A program made the translations under genes and the position numbers. The notes beneath the pieces were generated by a model. That model saw only the letters and a list, made by a program, of their open reading frames with translations, was not told where the DNA came from and made no database searches. DNA of 47,759 bases from Acidimicrobiales bacterium (lineage in GTDB: Bacteria; Actinomycetota; Acidimicrobiia; Acidimicrobiales; RAAP-2), in contig JANXWA010000029.1 of NCBI GenBank assembly GCA_025351385.1, positions 1 to 47,759 on the forward strand, in the 5' to 3' direction. This document shows positions 6,887-16,282 of this stretch, piece by piece (the stretch's first letter is position 1; the number at the start of each line of letters is the position of its first letter).

Positions 6887-8731
6887 GTGGTCACCCCTCT
6901 TTCAACACGTGTCGAACGTGACCGTGACGCCGGACCGGCCAATCCCCTGGGCGGAGTGACTTCGAAGTACCCCGGTCCGCGCGTGCGCATCTCGCGGGAC
7001 CGAAACCTGGCCTGGTGGCGCCGGATACTGCCGGTGATGGCCTCGCACCGGGCGACCTTCCTACTGGCGATCGGGCTCTCGTTCCTCAGCCTCGTGTTCC
7101 AGACTCTGGTGCCGAACATGCTGAACGGAGCTATCGACCACGATCTGGTACGCCACTCCACCGCCCTGCACTCCGACGTCGTGCGTATCCTCATCGTCGG
7201 CCTGCTGGCCGGCGTCTCGGGAATCGTCTCGCGCCAGTACGTCTTTCGCACGGCCTACAACGTCGAGGCCGACCTGCGGTCGCTGATCTACGAGCATCTC
7301 ACCTGGCTCTCGTTCGGCTTCTACGACCGGGTGCAGTCCGGCCAGCTCATCAGCCGCGCCAACAGCGACATCCGCAGCGTCCAGATGTACTCGACCTTCG
7401 CCCCACTGATCCTGGTCCAGTGCTGCATCGGGGTGCTCGCATTCGGCTTCATGCTGAGCATCAGCCCACTTCTGGCCTGCATTGCGATGACGGTCATGCC
7501 GATCCTCTACTTCGTGGGCATCCGGATGCGCCGCGTGATGTTCCCGATCTCGTGGATCACCCAGGCGCGCCTCGCCGACGTCGCCACGATCGTCGACGAG
7601 AACGTGAACGGCGTGCGGGTTGTCAAGTCCTTCGCCCAAGAGGAGGCCGAGGTCAATCGGCTGGCCGACGCCGCTGAGCGAGTGGCCTGGGCGTACGTGA
7701 AGGACGCCCAGATCCGGGGCAAGTGGTCGCCGTGGGTGCAGAACCTCCCCCAACTCGGTCTCGCCCTCGTCCTCTTCTTCGGCGGCTGGATGGTCATCGA
7801 CGGCCACCTCGGCATCGGGGCGATCCTGGCCTTCAATGCGTACCTTTTGATGCTCCAGGCCCCCTTCATGATGCTGGGCCAGCTGGTCATGATGGGCCAG
7901 CGGGCCCGGGCGAGCGCGGAGCGCATCTTCGAGATCCTCGATGAGACCCCCGAGATCATGGAGCGTCCGGGCGCCTACGACCTCGCCGACGTGCGGGGCT
8001 CGATTGACTTCGACCACGTGCGCTTCTCGTATTCGGACGACGCCGAGATCCTGCACGATTTCGACGCCCACATCGAGCCTGGCGAGTCGGTCGCCATCGT
8101 CGGGCGCACCGGGTCGGGCAAGTCCACCGTGGCGCGACTGGTGACGCGGTTCTACGACGTCGACGATGGCGTGATCCGCATCGACGGCCACGACGTGCGC
8201 GACGTCACGCTGCCCTCGCTACGCGACCACGTCGGCGTGGTGCTCGACGAGCCCTTCCTCTTCTCGATCTCGATCCACGACAACATCGCCTACGGCCGGC
8301 CCGACGCGAGTCCCGAGCAGGTCGAGGCTGCCGCCCGGGCCGCCAACGCGCACGAGTTCATCGAGCGTTTGCCCGAGGGCTACGGGACCGTCGTGGGCGA
8401 ACGGGGCTACACCCTGTCGGGTGGCCAGCGCCAGCGGATCGCAATCGCGCGCACGCTGCTCGTGAACCCACCCATATTGATCCTCGATGACGCCACGAGC
8501 TCGGTCGACGTCCACGTCGAGGCGGGGATCTACGAGGCGCTCAATCGGCTCCTCGCCCAGCGCACGACGATCGTCATTGCGCACCGCATCTCGACGATCG
8601 CCCTCGCGAGCCGGGTCCTGCTGCTCGACGAGGGACGGGTCGTGGCGAGCGGCACCCACGAGCAACTCCTCGCTTCGACCCCCCTCTACGCCGAAGTCCT
8701 CGCCCAGAGCACGAAGCCGGAGGAGGACTGA
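6887..8731 (+). CDS. ABC exporter half-transporter, degenerate-site subunit
   Basis: ABC half-transporter of 614 residues: an N-terminal six-helix transmembrane domain (about 45-330) fused to a nucleotide-binding domain. Visible motifs are Walker A GRTGSGKST (about 405), signature LSGGQRQR (about 510), Walker B ILILDDATSSVD (about 531) and an H-loop in IAHRIST (about 562). Two departures stand out. The catalytic Walker B glutamate is Asp (LDDATS instead of LDEATS), and the Q-loop reads VVLDEPFLF instead of VVxQExxLF. These mark the degenerate-site partner of a heterodimeric exporter. It overlaps the next ABC gene by one base (TGATG), implying equimolar translation. The GTG start is weakly supported; internal starts before the first helix are possible. 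The substrate is unknown. Confidence 0.88.
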   Translation: MVTPLSTRVERDRDAGPANPLGGVTSKYPGPRVRISRDRNLAWWRRILPVMASHRATFLLAIGLSFLSLVFQTLVPNMLNGAIDHDLVRHSTALHSDVVRILIVGLLAGVSGIVSRQYVFRTAYNVEADLRSLIYEHLTWLSFGFYDRVQSGQLISRANSDIRSVQMYSTFAPLILVQCCIGVLAFGFMLSISPLLACIAMTVMPILYFVGIRMRRVMFPISWITQARLADVATIVDENVNGVRVVKSFAQEEAEVNRLADAAERVAWAYVKDAQIRGKWSPWVQNLPQLGLALVLFFGGWMVIDGHLGIGAILAFNAYLLMLQAPFMMLGQLVMMGQRARASAERIFEILDETPEIMERPGAYDLADVRGSIDFDHVRFSYSDDAEILHDFDAHIEPGESVAIVGRTGSGKSTVARLVTRFYDVDDGVIRIDGHDVRDVTLPSLRDHVGVVLDEPFLFSISIHDNIAYGRPDASPEQVEAAARAANAHEFIERLPEGYGTVVGERGYTLSGGQRQRIAIARTLLVNPPILILDDATSSVDVHVEAGIYEALNRLLAQRTTIVIAHRISTIALASRVLLLDEGRVVASGTHEQLLASTPLYAEVLAQSTKPEED

Positions 8732-10680
8732 TGGCCTGGGGCGGCGGCTGGAGCGGCGGCGGGGCCATGTTCGGATCGAGCCAGGTGGCGGGACTGCCCT
8801 TCGGCGGCATCCCCAGCGAGCTGATGGATGAGGCGACCAAGTTGCTCGCCCACGAGCCCGACCACCCACCGTCGGACCTCACGTTCACGCAACGTCCCAG
8901 CGAGCGCGAGCGCCAGCGCCTGACTCTGGCGCGGCTGATCGGCGCCTACCCCAAGTGGGTGGTCAGTGGCTCCGTCCTCGTGATCGTCACCAGCCTCATC
9001 CTGCAGGCCGGCCCGTTGCTCACCGAGTACGCAATCAACCACGGCATGGTCGCGGGCCACCGGTCGCTCGGTGTCGTCGCCGCCTGCGGGATCGGATACC
9101 TCGTGCTCGCGCTCGCCAGCGCCCTCTTGCAGCGCGTGCAGGTCGACGTGACCGGCATGCTCGCCTCGCGGGTCATGCACGACCTGCGTATCCGGGTCTT
9201 CACCCACTTCCAGCGTCTCAGCCTCGACTTCTTCACCGACGAGAAGGCCGGCGTCCTGATGAGCCGCATGACGAGCGACATCGAGAACCTCCAGCAGCTC
9301 ATCCAGGACGGCATCAGCCAGTTCGCGGCGCAGGGTCTGACGATGATCGTGATCACCGCGGTCCTGTTCTGGTTGAACGCCACCTTGGCGGCCTGGACCG
9401 TCCTGCTCGTCGTGCCACTGCTCTTCGTCATCTCGATCTGGTTCCACCGGGCGTCGGAGAAGGGGTACCTCCTCAGCCGCGACCGCATCGCGAACGTTCT
9501 GGCCGACCTCTCCGAGTCGCTCTACGGCATCCGGGTCGTCACCGCCAACAACCGCCAACGCCGTAACATCCGCAACCACCGCCACGTCGTGGGCGCCTAC
9601 CGCGACGCCAACCTCTACACCGGACGCGTCAACTCCATCTACGGGCCGGCCACGATCATGATCGGCATCCTCGGCCAGGGGCTGCTGCTCGGCATCGGCG
9701 GCGACATGGTTCTGAAGGGCCATCTGAGCCTCGGTGCACTGGTGGCCTTCTTCTTGTACCTGAACCGCTTCTTCGGCCCGATCCAGCTCCTGGTCCAGCA
9801 GTACAACGCGCTCCAGCAGGGCCGCTCGTCCATCATCCGGCTGCGCGAGCTGCTCGAGGTCCCACCCACCGTCGACGAGGTCGAGGGAGCGACCGAGCTC
9901 GCGACCATCGAGGGGCGGATCTCGTTCGAGGACGTGAGCTTCGGCTACGACGACGAGCACCTCGTCCTGCGCCACATCAACCTGGAGATCGCCTCGGGTG
10001 AATCGGTCGCCTTCGTCGGCCCGACGGGCGCGGGCAAGTCGACAATGGCCAAGCTCGCGAACCGCTTCTACGACCCGACCTCGGGCCGGGTCCTGCTTGA
10101 CGGTGTCGACATCCGAACCGTGACCCTGCGCTCACTGCGCTCCCAGCTCGGCGTGGTGCCCCAAGAGGCGTTCCTCTTCGCCGGCTCGATCCGCTCGAAC
10201 CTCTCCTTCGGGCGTCCCCACATCACCGGCGCCGAGATCGAGGAGGCCATCGACGTCGTCGGCCTGCGCGACCTCGTCGACCGCCTCCCCCAGGGGATCG
10301 ACACCGTCGTGCACGAGCGCGGCCAAACCCTTTCGGCCGGCGAGCGCCAGCTGCTCGCGCTCGCACGGGCCTTCCTCGCACGTCCGAGGGTCCTGATTCT
10401 CGACGAGGCGACGTCCTCGCTCGACCTGCAGAGTGAGACGACGATCGAGCGCGCCCTCGACCGCCTGCTCGAGGGGCGCTCGGCGATTCTGATCGCCCAC
10501 CGGCTCACCACCGCCCAGCGCGCCGATCGCATCGTCGTCATCGACCGCGGTGGCGTCGTCGAGATGGGCACGCCCGGCGAGCTGCTCGCCGCCGGCGGCG
10601 CCTACGCCGCGATGTTCGACGCCTGGCTCGCCTCGGGCGGACGCGACTCGACGCGCCCCGACGACGAGCAAACCGATTAG
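8731..10680 (+). CDS. ABC exporter half-transporter, canonical-site subunit
   Basis: Partner half-transporter of 649 residues. It starts with a Gly/Trp-rich stretch (WGGGWSGGGAMFG) and a linker of about 50 residues before the transmembrane domain (about 70-360). The nucleotide-binding domain follows: Walker A GPTGAGKST (about 430), Q-loop VVPQEAFLF (about 475), signature LSAGERQ (about 533), Walker B ILDEATSSLD with the catalytic Glu (about 557) and H-loop LIAHRLTT (about 588). Its own Walker motifs are intact while its signature deviates from LSGGQ. The consensus ATP site would therefore pair its Walker motifs with the upstream subunit's LSGGQ. GGAGGAGG precedes the ATG. The stop codon overlaps the convergent DJ-1-like gene. 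Multidrug, lipid or peptide export are all possible. Confidence 0.9.
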   Translation: MAWGGGWSGGGAMFGSSQVAGLPFGGIPSELMDEATKLLAHEPDHPPSDLTFTQRPSERERQRLTLARLIGAYPKWVVSGSVLVIVTSLILQAGPLLTEYAINHGMVAGHRSLGVVAACGIGYLVLALASALLQRVQVDVTGMLASRVMHDLRIRVFTHFQRLSLDFFTDEKAGVLMSRMTSDIENLQQLIQDGISQFAAQGLTMIVITAVLFWLNATLAAWTVLLVVPLLFVISIWFHRASEKGYLLSRDRIANVLADLSESLYGIRVVTANNRQRRNIRNHRHVVGAYRDANLYTGRVNSIYGPATIMIGILGQGLLLGIGGDMVLKGHLSLGALVAFFLYLNRFFGPIQLLVQQYNALQQGRSSIIRLRELLEVPPTVDEVEGATELATIEGRISFEDVSFGYDDEHLVLRHINLEIASGESVAFVGPTGAGKSTMAKLANRFYDPTSGRVLLDGVDIRTVTLRSLRSQLGVVPQEAFLFAGSIRSNLSFGRPHITGAEIEEAIDVVGLRDLVDRLPQGIDTVVHERGQTLSAGERQLLALARAFLARPRVLILDEATSSLDLQSETTIERALDRLLEGRSAILIAHRLTTAQRADRIVVIDRGGVVEMGTPGELLAAGGAYAAMFDAWLASGGRDSTRPDDEQTD

Positions 10681-11333
10681 GGCTCCTGCTCGAACATCTC
10701 GACCGGCACGACGAACAGGCTGGGCACGCCGTCGGGCGGCGGGAGGCTGGGGCGGAACCACGGGTACTCGATGACCCGCGAGATCTGCTCGGCCAGATCG
10801 GCGCCGAGCTCACGTTCGACGAGCCACAGGGCCAGGTCGATCCCGCTCGTCACGCCGCCGCTGGTGAGCAGGTCGCCGTCGTCGACGACCCGGTCTGCGA
10901 CCACCTCCACGCCGAGGGCGGCGAGCTCGCCTAGGGCCGCGTGGTGCGTGCTCGCGCGGCGGCCCTCGATGACCCCGGCGTGGGCCAGCAGCATCGTCCC
11001 GGTGCAGACACCGGCCATAATCCGGGCGTTGGCCGCGGCGACGACCAGCTGGGGCTCCAGCTCGCCTCGCAGGTGCTCGCCCCACGCGCCCACCGGCGCC
11101 CGGGCAACCCACCCTCCCCCGGGCACGACCACGACCTCGGCCCCCGTCGTCTCGAACGGGCCGTCGGTCGAAAAGACCAGGCCGGCGGCACCACGCACCT
11201 TCTTCTGTCCCGTGGGAGAGAGGAGTCGGACCTCGAAGTCGTCACGAAGTGACTGGACCTTTCGCAGGACCTCGAGCGGTCCGAGCGCGTCCATCTCGTC
11301 CACCCCGTCGTACACGATGATGTCCACCAACAT
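10677..11333 (-). CDS. DJ-1/PfpI family protein (isonitrile-hydratase-like)
   Basis: Cytoplasmic class-I-glutamine-amidotransferase-fold protein of about 218 residues. The nucleophile elbow is GVCTGTMLLAHAGVIEGRRAS, with the reactive Cys in VCTG, followed by HHAALGELAALG and a TSGGVTSGIDLALWLVE segment. This arrangement is typical of the isocyanide hydratase / ThiJ-like branch and of the sensory domain of GlxA-type regulators. There is no DNA-binding domain, so a stand-alone hydratase or amidase-like enzyme is most likely, with substrate unassigned. The start chosen is the ATG at MLVDIIVYDG; the reading frame extends 14 codons further upstream without family similarity. It is convergent with, and overlaps by 4 nt, the ABC exporter gene. 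Confidence 0.8.
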   Translation of the reverse strand: MLVDIIVYDGVDEMDALGPLEVLRKVQSLRDDFEVRLLSPTGQKKVRGAAGLVFSTDGPFETTGAEVVVVPGGGWVARAPVGAWGEHLRGELEPQLVVAAANARIMAGVCTGTMLLAHAGVIEGRRASTHHAALGELAALGVEVVADRVVDDGDLLTSGGVTSGIDLALWLVERELGADLAEQISRVIEYPWFRPSLPPPDGVPSLFVVPVEMFEQEP

Positions 11334-11380
11334 CCCCTGATTGTAGGTGGGGTTCGCCCGGCGAGCCGGGGTCACGACGG

Positions 11381-12427
11381 CTACGACATTGCCCTCACGG
11401 TCTCGATGAGCGAGGCTGCGGTCTGTTCGCCCACGGGGGCCGGGTGGACCTGCAGGTGGGTGACGCCGACCTCCTTGAACGCGGCGACGCGCTCGGCGAC
11501 GTAGCTCTGGGGCCCACAGAGCGTCGTGAGCTCGAGGAACTCGGCCGGGATCGCCGCTTCGGCCTCGCGCTTCTTGCCGTCGAGGTACAGGTCCTGAATG
11601 AGTTCAGCCTCCTTCTCGAATCCGTAGCGTACGAAGAGCTCGTTGTAGAAGTTCTTGCCCTTGGCGCCCATCCCGCCGACGTAGAGCGCCGTCATCGGGC
11701 GCATCAGGTCGCGCAACGCGACGACGTCATCTCCCTCACCGATCGCGAGCAGCCCGCCCGCGGTGATCATGAGCTCGTCGAGTGCCGCGCTCCTCTTCGC
11801 GCGACCCATCGCGAGCGACGCGCCCCACACGTCGTTGGCCCGCTCGGGGATGAAGAAGACGGGAATCCAGCCGTCCGCGATCTCGGCGGTCATCGCGACG
11901 TTCTTCTCACCGAGCGACGCGATCCAGATCGGGATCTCGCTTCGCACGGGGTGAGTGATCATCTTCAGCGCCTTGCCGAGCCCCGTCCCCTGGTCGGCCG
12001 GCAGCGGCAACGTGAAGTTCTTGCCGTGGTGCTCGAGCGGTGCCTCACGGCGCCATACGTCGCGACAGATCTCGATGATCTCGCGGGTCCGCCCGAGCGG
12101 GTTGGTGTAGGGCACCCCGTGGAATCCCTCGATCACCTGAGGTCCCGAGGCTCCGAGGCCCAGGTGGAAACGTCCATCCGAAAGGGCGTCGATCCCGGCG
12201 GCGGTCATGGCCAGCAGGGAGGGCGTCCGCGTGTAGATCGGCAGGATCGCCGAGCCGATCTCGACCCGCTCGGTCAGCGCCGCGAGGTAACCCATCAGGG
12301 AGGGGCTGTCGTAGCCGTAGACCTCGGCGACCCACACCAGGTCGAGGCCCGCCTTCTCCATTTCGGCGACGTTGCGGGCCGCCTGCTTGAAGCCGCCGGA
12401 GTAGCTGAGCATGGTCGATATTTTCAT
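11381..12427 (-). CDS. LLM-class (F420-dependent) oxidoreductase
   Basis: Luciferase-like monooxygenase superfamily TIM-barrel enzyme of about 348 residues, most like the actinobacterial F420-dependent group. Typical blocks are the N-terminal MKISTML strand, LDLVWVAEVYGYDSPSLMGYLA, the AILPIYTRTPSLLAMTAAG segment, GRFHLGLGASGPQVIEGFHG, and PIWIASLGEKNVAMTAEIADGW. Actinobacterial relatives use F420 rather than FMN, but cofactor choice is inferred. The start is set at the ATG before KISTML because AGAGG sits upstream and this is where family members begin. The extra 47 codons upstream overlap the divergent gdh region and look non-coding. The 133 bp to the divergent glutamate dehydrogenase should hold both promoters; I could not place them confidently. 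Confidence 0.88.
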   Translation of the reverse strand: MKISTMLSYSGGFKQAARNVAEMEKAGLDLVWVAEVYGYDSPSLMGYLAALTERVEIGSAILPIYTRTPSLLAMTAAGIDALSDGRFHLGLGASGPQVIEGFHGVPYTNPLGRTREIIEICRDVWRREAPLEHHGKNFTLPLPADQGTGLGKALKMITHPVRSEIPIWIASLGEKNVAMTAEIADGWIPVFFIPERANDVWGASLAMGRAKRSAALDELMITAGGLLAIGEGDDVVALRDLMRPMTALYVGGMGAKGKNFYNELFVRYGFEKEAELIQDLYLDGKKREAEAAIPAEFLELTTLCGPQSYVAERVAAFKEVGVTHLQVHPAPVGEQTAASLIETVRAMS

Positions 12428-12560
12428 GAATGGTCTTTCGCCTCTAGTTGGATGAGAGAGTACCTGGCGTACTTTGCTGGTGCATTCGAGGCCGAAACCT
12501 GCCCTACGCTGGTGGGTGGAAGCAACGTCGCTTTCACCTATCCCAAAGGCTGGTGACAAC

Positions 12561-13835
12561 GTGGTCACGCATCCGACCGAGGCCCATCCTCACGAGTTCA
12601 ATCCGTGGTTGCACGTCACGTCGCTGATTGAAAAGGCCGGTGCGGTGCTCGGACTCAACGAGGGGCTGATCAAGCGGATCGTGACTCCCGAGAGGATCCT
12701 CGAAGTCGCGGTCCCGGTTCGCATGGACTCGGGCGACGTCGAGATGTTCCACGGCTGGCGCATCCAGCACGACACGTCGCGCGGTCCCGGCAAGGGCGGC
12801 ATCCGCTTCCACCCCAGCGTCAACGTCGACGAGATCGCCGCCCTGAGTGCGGACATGTCGATCAAGTGCGCCGTCGTCAACATCCCTTACGGCGGCGCCA
12901 AGGGCGGCATCAAGGTCGACCCGGCGACGCTGTCGCGCGCCGAGCTCGAGCGGCTGACTCGCCGCTACGCCTTCTCCATCGCACCGATGATCGGACCCGA
13001 CCGCGACATCCCCGCCCCCGACATCAACACCGACCCCCAAGTCATGAGTTGGATCATGGACACCGTGTCGATGCTGCGCGGCCACAACACGCCCGGCGTC
13101 GTCACTGGAAAGCCGCTCGCCATCGGCGGGACCCTCGGCCACGCCGGCGCCACGTCGCTCGGCGTCACCATCTGCACGAGCGCACTCCTCCAACGCATGG
13201 GCCGACTGGCCAACGAGCAGCGCGTCGTCATCCAGGGCTACGGCAAAGTGGGCGCTCCCCTCGTCAAGCTACTGAGCGAGCGGGGCATGAAGGTCGTCGG
13301 CGTCGCGGACATTCGCGGCGCGATCCACGTGCCCGGCGGCATCAACCACCTCACGATGTCCGAGCACTACAAGGAAGCCGGCACCGTCATGGGCTACCCC
13401 GGCGCCGAGGAGATCCCCTCGGACCTCCTGTTCACCCTGCCGAGCGACATCGCGATACCCGCGGCGCTCGGGGGCGTCATCGATGAGGACGTCGCCAAGA
13501 CCATGGCCGCGTCGATCATGGTCGAGGCGGCCAACGGACCGACGACCGGCGAGGGTGCGGCGGTGCTCGCCGGTCGGGGCATCCCGGTGGTGCCCGACGT
13601 GCTCGCGAACGCCGGCGGCGTCGTCGCCTCGTACTTCGAATGGGCCCAGGACATGCAGGGCTACCTCTGGGAGACCGAGTTGTTCCAGCAGCGCCTCGAG
13701 AAGACTATGCACGAGGCGTTCAACCACATCTGGACGCGCCACCAGCAACTCGAGCTGACGTTGCGCGAGACCGCCATCGTCGTGGGCGTCGAACGGATCG
13801 CCGAGGCGACCGAACTTCGGGGCCTCTTCCCATGA
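12561..13835 (+). CDS. gdhA: glutamate dehydrogenase (Glu/Leu/Phe/Val dehydrogenase family)
   Basis: Interconverts glutamate and 2-oxoglutarate plus ammonia with NAD(P). The 424-residue length and motifs match hexameric GDH: the substrate-binding Lys block GPGKGGIRFHP, the catalytic-lysine region NIPYGGAKGGIKVDP, DIPAPDINTD, the Rossmann loop VVIQGYGKVGAPLVKLL, and ANGPTTGEGAAVL. The chosen GTG begins VVTHPTEAHPHEFNP. An in-frame ATG 29 codons upstream gives an unlikely extension. No strong Shine-Dalgarno is seen at the GTG. A TetR regulator follows 44 bp downstream on the same strand, and an APC amino-acid permease lies convergent beyond it, suggesting a small amino-acid nitrogen unit. Coenzyme preference is undetermined. 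Confidence 0.93.
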   Translation: MVTHPTEAHPHEFNPWLHVTSLIEKAGAVLGLNEGLIKRIVTPERILEVAVPVRMDSGDVEMFHGWRIQHDTSRGPGKGGIRFHPSVNVDEIAALSADMSIKCAVVNIPYGGAKGGIKVDPATLSRAELERLTRRYAFSIAPMIGPDRDIPAPDINTDPQVMSWIMDTVSMLRGHNTPGVVTGKPLAIGGTLGHAGATSLGVTICTSALLQRMGRLANEQRVVIQGYGKVGAPLVKLLSERGMKVVGVADIRGAIHVPGGINHLTMSEHYKEAGTVMGYPGAEEIPSDLLFTLPSDIAIPAALGGVIDEDVAKTMAASIMVEAANGPTTGEGAAVLAGRGIPVVPDVLANAGGVVASYFEWAQDMQGYLWETELFQQRLEKTMHEAFNHIWTRHQQLELTLRETAIVVGVERIAEATELRGLFP

Positions 13836-13879
13836 TCACTGGCGGTACGACCCCGAACTAAGAAGAAGATGGGTACAGC

Positions 13880-14509
13880 ATGATGATTGAGACAACCACG
13901 AAACCCAAGGCACGTATGAAGAAGCCCTCCCAGGCCCGATCGGTCGCCACGTTCGCGAACATCCTCAACGCCGCGACCGAGGTGGTCGTGGAACGCGGAA
14001 TCCAGGGCCTCAACACCAACATCGTCGCCGAGCTCGCCGGCGTCAACATCGGCACGGTGTACCACTACTTCCCCGACAAGACGGCGATTCTGGTCGAGCT
14101 CTTCCGCCTCGACCAGCAGCAACGCTCCGTCTACCTGCTCGGGAAGCTGAGCGAGTTGCCAACGGCTCCGGACCTCACCGAGTGGAGCCACGAGCTCTTC
14201 GTCCTGGTGCGCCGACTGCGCAACGAGCACCCGACGACGGCCGTTATGCGCCGGGCCTTCCAGTCAGTGCCCGAGCTGGTCGAGATCGACAACGCCGACA
14301 CCGCCGACACCACGAACTTCGTGGCGCGCCTGCTGCGCGAGCGATTCGCCACACTCGACGACGAGCGGGCTCACTTCGCCGCGCGCCTGCTGGTAGAGAC
14401 GACCATGACCATCATGGACAGCGAGCTCGCTGAGGGTCCCCAGTCGGGTGCCTTCTTCGACGAGGCGCTGCACCTCATCAACACCTACCTCGAGGCGATC
14501 GACAGGTAG
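13880..14509 (+). CDS. TetR-family transcriptional regulator
   Basis: DNA-binding repressor-type protein of 209 residues. A Lys-rich tail precedes a TetR_N helix-turn-helix: RSVATFANILNAATEVVVERGIQGLNTNIVAELAGVNIGTVYHYFPDK (about 20-70), including the signature GTVYHYFPDKTAIL. The C-terminal helical ligand domain has no recognisable specificity. It lies downstream of gdhA in the same direction and is separated from the APC permease by a strong bidirectional terminator, so control of either neighbour is plausible but unproven. Two ATGs (13880 and 13883) are equally good starts after a purine-rich AGAAGAAGATGGG. Confidence 0.9.
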   Translation: MMIETTTKPKARMKKPSQARSVATFANILNAATEVVVERGIQGLNTNIVAELAGVNIGTVYHYFPDKTAILVELFRLDQQQRSVYLLGKLSELPTAPDLTEWSHELFVLVRRLRNEHPTTAVMRRAFQSVPELVEIDNADTADTTNFVARLLRERFATLDDERAHFAARLLVETTMTIMDSELAEGPQSGAFFDEALHLINTYLEAIDR

Positions 14510-14517
14510 AACGACCA

Positions 14518-14555
14518 GATGCTCCCGACACCGCGCATGCGGTGTCGGGAGCATC
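14518..14555. terminator. bidirectional terminator-like hairpin
   Basis: A perfect 16-bp stem (GATGCTCCCGACACCG and its complement) around a CGCATG loop, between the convergent TetR and APC permease genes. No long T-run follows, as is common in high-GC actinobacteria. Confidence 0.8.
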
Positions 14556-14561
14556 GTCGAT

Positions 14562-16118
14562 CTACTCCTCGATGCGGTGCGTCGCCACCGTTTTGTCCGG
14601 TCGTGCCAGCCCCTCGTAGACGCCTCCGACCACGACGATGAGGAGCATGACGAGTAACGTCACCCACCCGTAGTTGAAGTACGCCGCCCGGCCGCTGGTG
14701 AGCGCACTCGGCCAGACGATGTTGAGCAGCATCACGAAGAGGTACAGCGCTCCGCCTATCGTCACCGGGTAACCCCACTTGCCGAGCGTGAACGAGCCAC
14801 TGGGCACCCAGCCGCGGCTGCGGGCGATGAGCGCTCCGAGCACCGTCAACAGGAACGACAGGTAGATGCCCGACGTCGCGAACGAGACGAGCGCGTAGAG
14901 GGCATTCACTTTGGCCGGGTAGTCAAACCACAGAATGTGGATGTTGTGCGACGGGTTGACGAGCACCAGTAGCAAGAAGAGGAACGGGACGATCGTGCCG
15001 ACGATAATCGCGTTCACCGGCGTCTTGTGCCTGGGGTGGACCTTGCGGACCTGGGCGGCGAACGGAATCGCCCCGTCGCGGGCCAGACCGAACGCCACGC
15101 GGGCGCCGGCACCTTGGACGGCCGTGCCGCAGCTGAAGAACGCGATGATCACCATCACGAGGAAGAAGTCCTGGAGCCAGCTCGGCAATACTGCGAGCAG
15201 CGAAGGGATGCCGCCGCTGATCACGCTGCCGATGCCCGACTTAGGCGTCGCGAGCAAAAGACCGAGGACGAGCACGAACGACGCGATTCCGCCGTAGAGC
15301 AAGGCGTTGCGCATCGCGCGGGGCACCTGACGTCCAGCCTCCTTCGTCTCCTCGGCGATGTCGCCCGCCGACTCGAACCCGTAGAAGATGTAGACGTTGG
15401 CGAGCACGGCGACGAGGGCCGCGCCAGTCAACCAGTGGCCGCCGAAGTTGACGCCCAACGAGTTGGTCGCGGCGTTTTGGACGCCCTGGGTGGTGAAGGT
15501 GTAGCCGAGGCCGTGGTGGAAGCCGTGAATCGCCAGTGCGATGGCGACCCCGAAGGTCCCGATCGTCTCGACGTAGACGCCGAGACCCGCGACGCGGCCC
15601 ATGATCTTGGCTCCGACCGAGTTCAAGACGGCAGAGAAGATGATGACGATGGCCACGACTACGAAGATCGTGACGTGGTTCGCGGGGTCGAGATGAGTCT
15701 TGAACCAGATATTGGAGAGGCTCGTCACGTAACCGACGATGCCCGAGTCGACCGACGCCACCGTTGCCAGCAGCGCGAAGCCGTAGATCCAACCGACGAA
15801 CCAGCCGTAGCGAGCCCCGACGTTGTACTTGCCGTACTGGTAGAGGGCACCCGAGAGGGGATACTCGCTGGCGAGCTCTCCGAAGACGAGCGCGACCAGC
15901 AACATGAGTCCGACGACGACGGGCATCGTCCAGATGTAGCGCGGACCACCCATGCCGAGGCCGAGTGTGTACAGCGAGTAGATGCCCACCATCGGGCTCA
16001 GGTACGCGAACGCCACCGAGAAGTTGTCGAAGAGTGAGAGCACCCTCGACAGCTCCTGCTTGTAGCCCAGTGCCGCTAGGCGGTCGCTGTCCTGCACGTC
16101 CAGATCGTTGATTGCCAT
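14562..16118 (-). CDS. APC-superfamily amino-acid permease
   Basis: Integral membrane transporter of 518 residues with about twelve hydrophobic helices. The N-terminal block RLAALGYKQELSRVLSLFDN, followed by FSVAFAYLSPMVGIYSLY, is characteristic of amino-acid/GABA/choline-type (ACT-like) APC permeases. Further family hallmarks are GELASEYPLSGALYQYGKYN and the FGFESAGDIAEETKEAGRQVPRAM-type helix-6/loop region (here YGFESAGDIAEETKEAG). The ATG follows GAGGGGGA at good spacing. Substrate is not determinable; the neighbouring glutamate dehydrogenase makes an amino acid or GABA plausible. The 164-bp region upstream holds its promoter and that of the small gene on the other strand; I identified no operator. 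Confidence 0.88.
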   Translation of the reverse strand: MAINDLDVQDSDRLAALGYKQELSRVLSLFDNFSVAFAYLSPMVGIYSLYTLGLGMGGPRYIWTMPVVVGLMLLVALVFGELASEYPLSGALYQYGKYNVGARYGWFVGWIYGFALLATVASVDSGIVGYVTSLSNIWFKTHLDPANHVTIFVVVAIVIIFSAVLNSVGAKIMGRVAGLGVYVETIGTFGVAIALAIHGFHHGLGYTFTTQGVQNAATNSLGVNFGGHWLTGAALVAVLANVYIFYGFESAGDIAEETKEAGRQVPRAMRNALLYGGIASFVLVLGLLLATPKSGIGSVISGGIPSLLAVLPSWLQDFFLVMVIIAFFSCGTAVQGAGARVAFGLARDGAIPFAAQVRKVHPRHKTPVNAIIVGTIVPFLFLLLVLVNPSHNIHILWFDYPAKVNALYALVSFATSGIYLSFLLTVLGALIARSRGWVPSGSFTLGKWGYPVTIGGALYLFVMLLNIVWPSALTSGRAAYFNYGWVTLLVMLLIVVVGGVYEGLARPDKTVATHRIEE

Positions 16119-16282
16119 GGAGTCCCCCTCAGTGCCGGCGCCTCACTGGGCCAGGCAGCCCTCACGCTAATGAACATCGCGGCGCGCGTGTTGGATGCGC
16201 TCGGGCGAGGTCCGAGTTCAAGCGCTCACTTGAATCGACCGTCGAAACCCGCGTAAAGCTCGGCGTGTGCGAGCATTGGGAC

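Noticed and set aside
7061-9975. Long minus-strand frames opposite the two ABC exporter genes
   Set aside because: Translations are rich in Asp, His and Arg without family blocks; the plus strand has intact Walker and signature motifs.
11334-11375. Upstream extension of the DJ-1/PfpI-like gene at 10677
   Set aside because: The added 14 residues (TPARRANPTYNQG) precede the first beta-strand of the fold and have no counterpart in the family.
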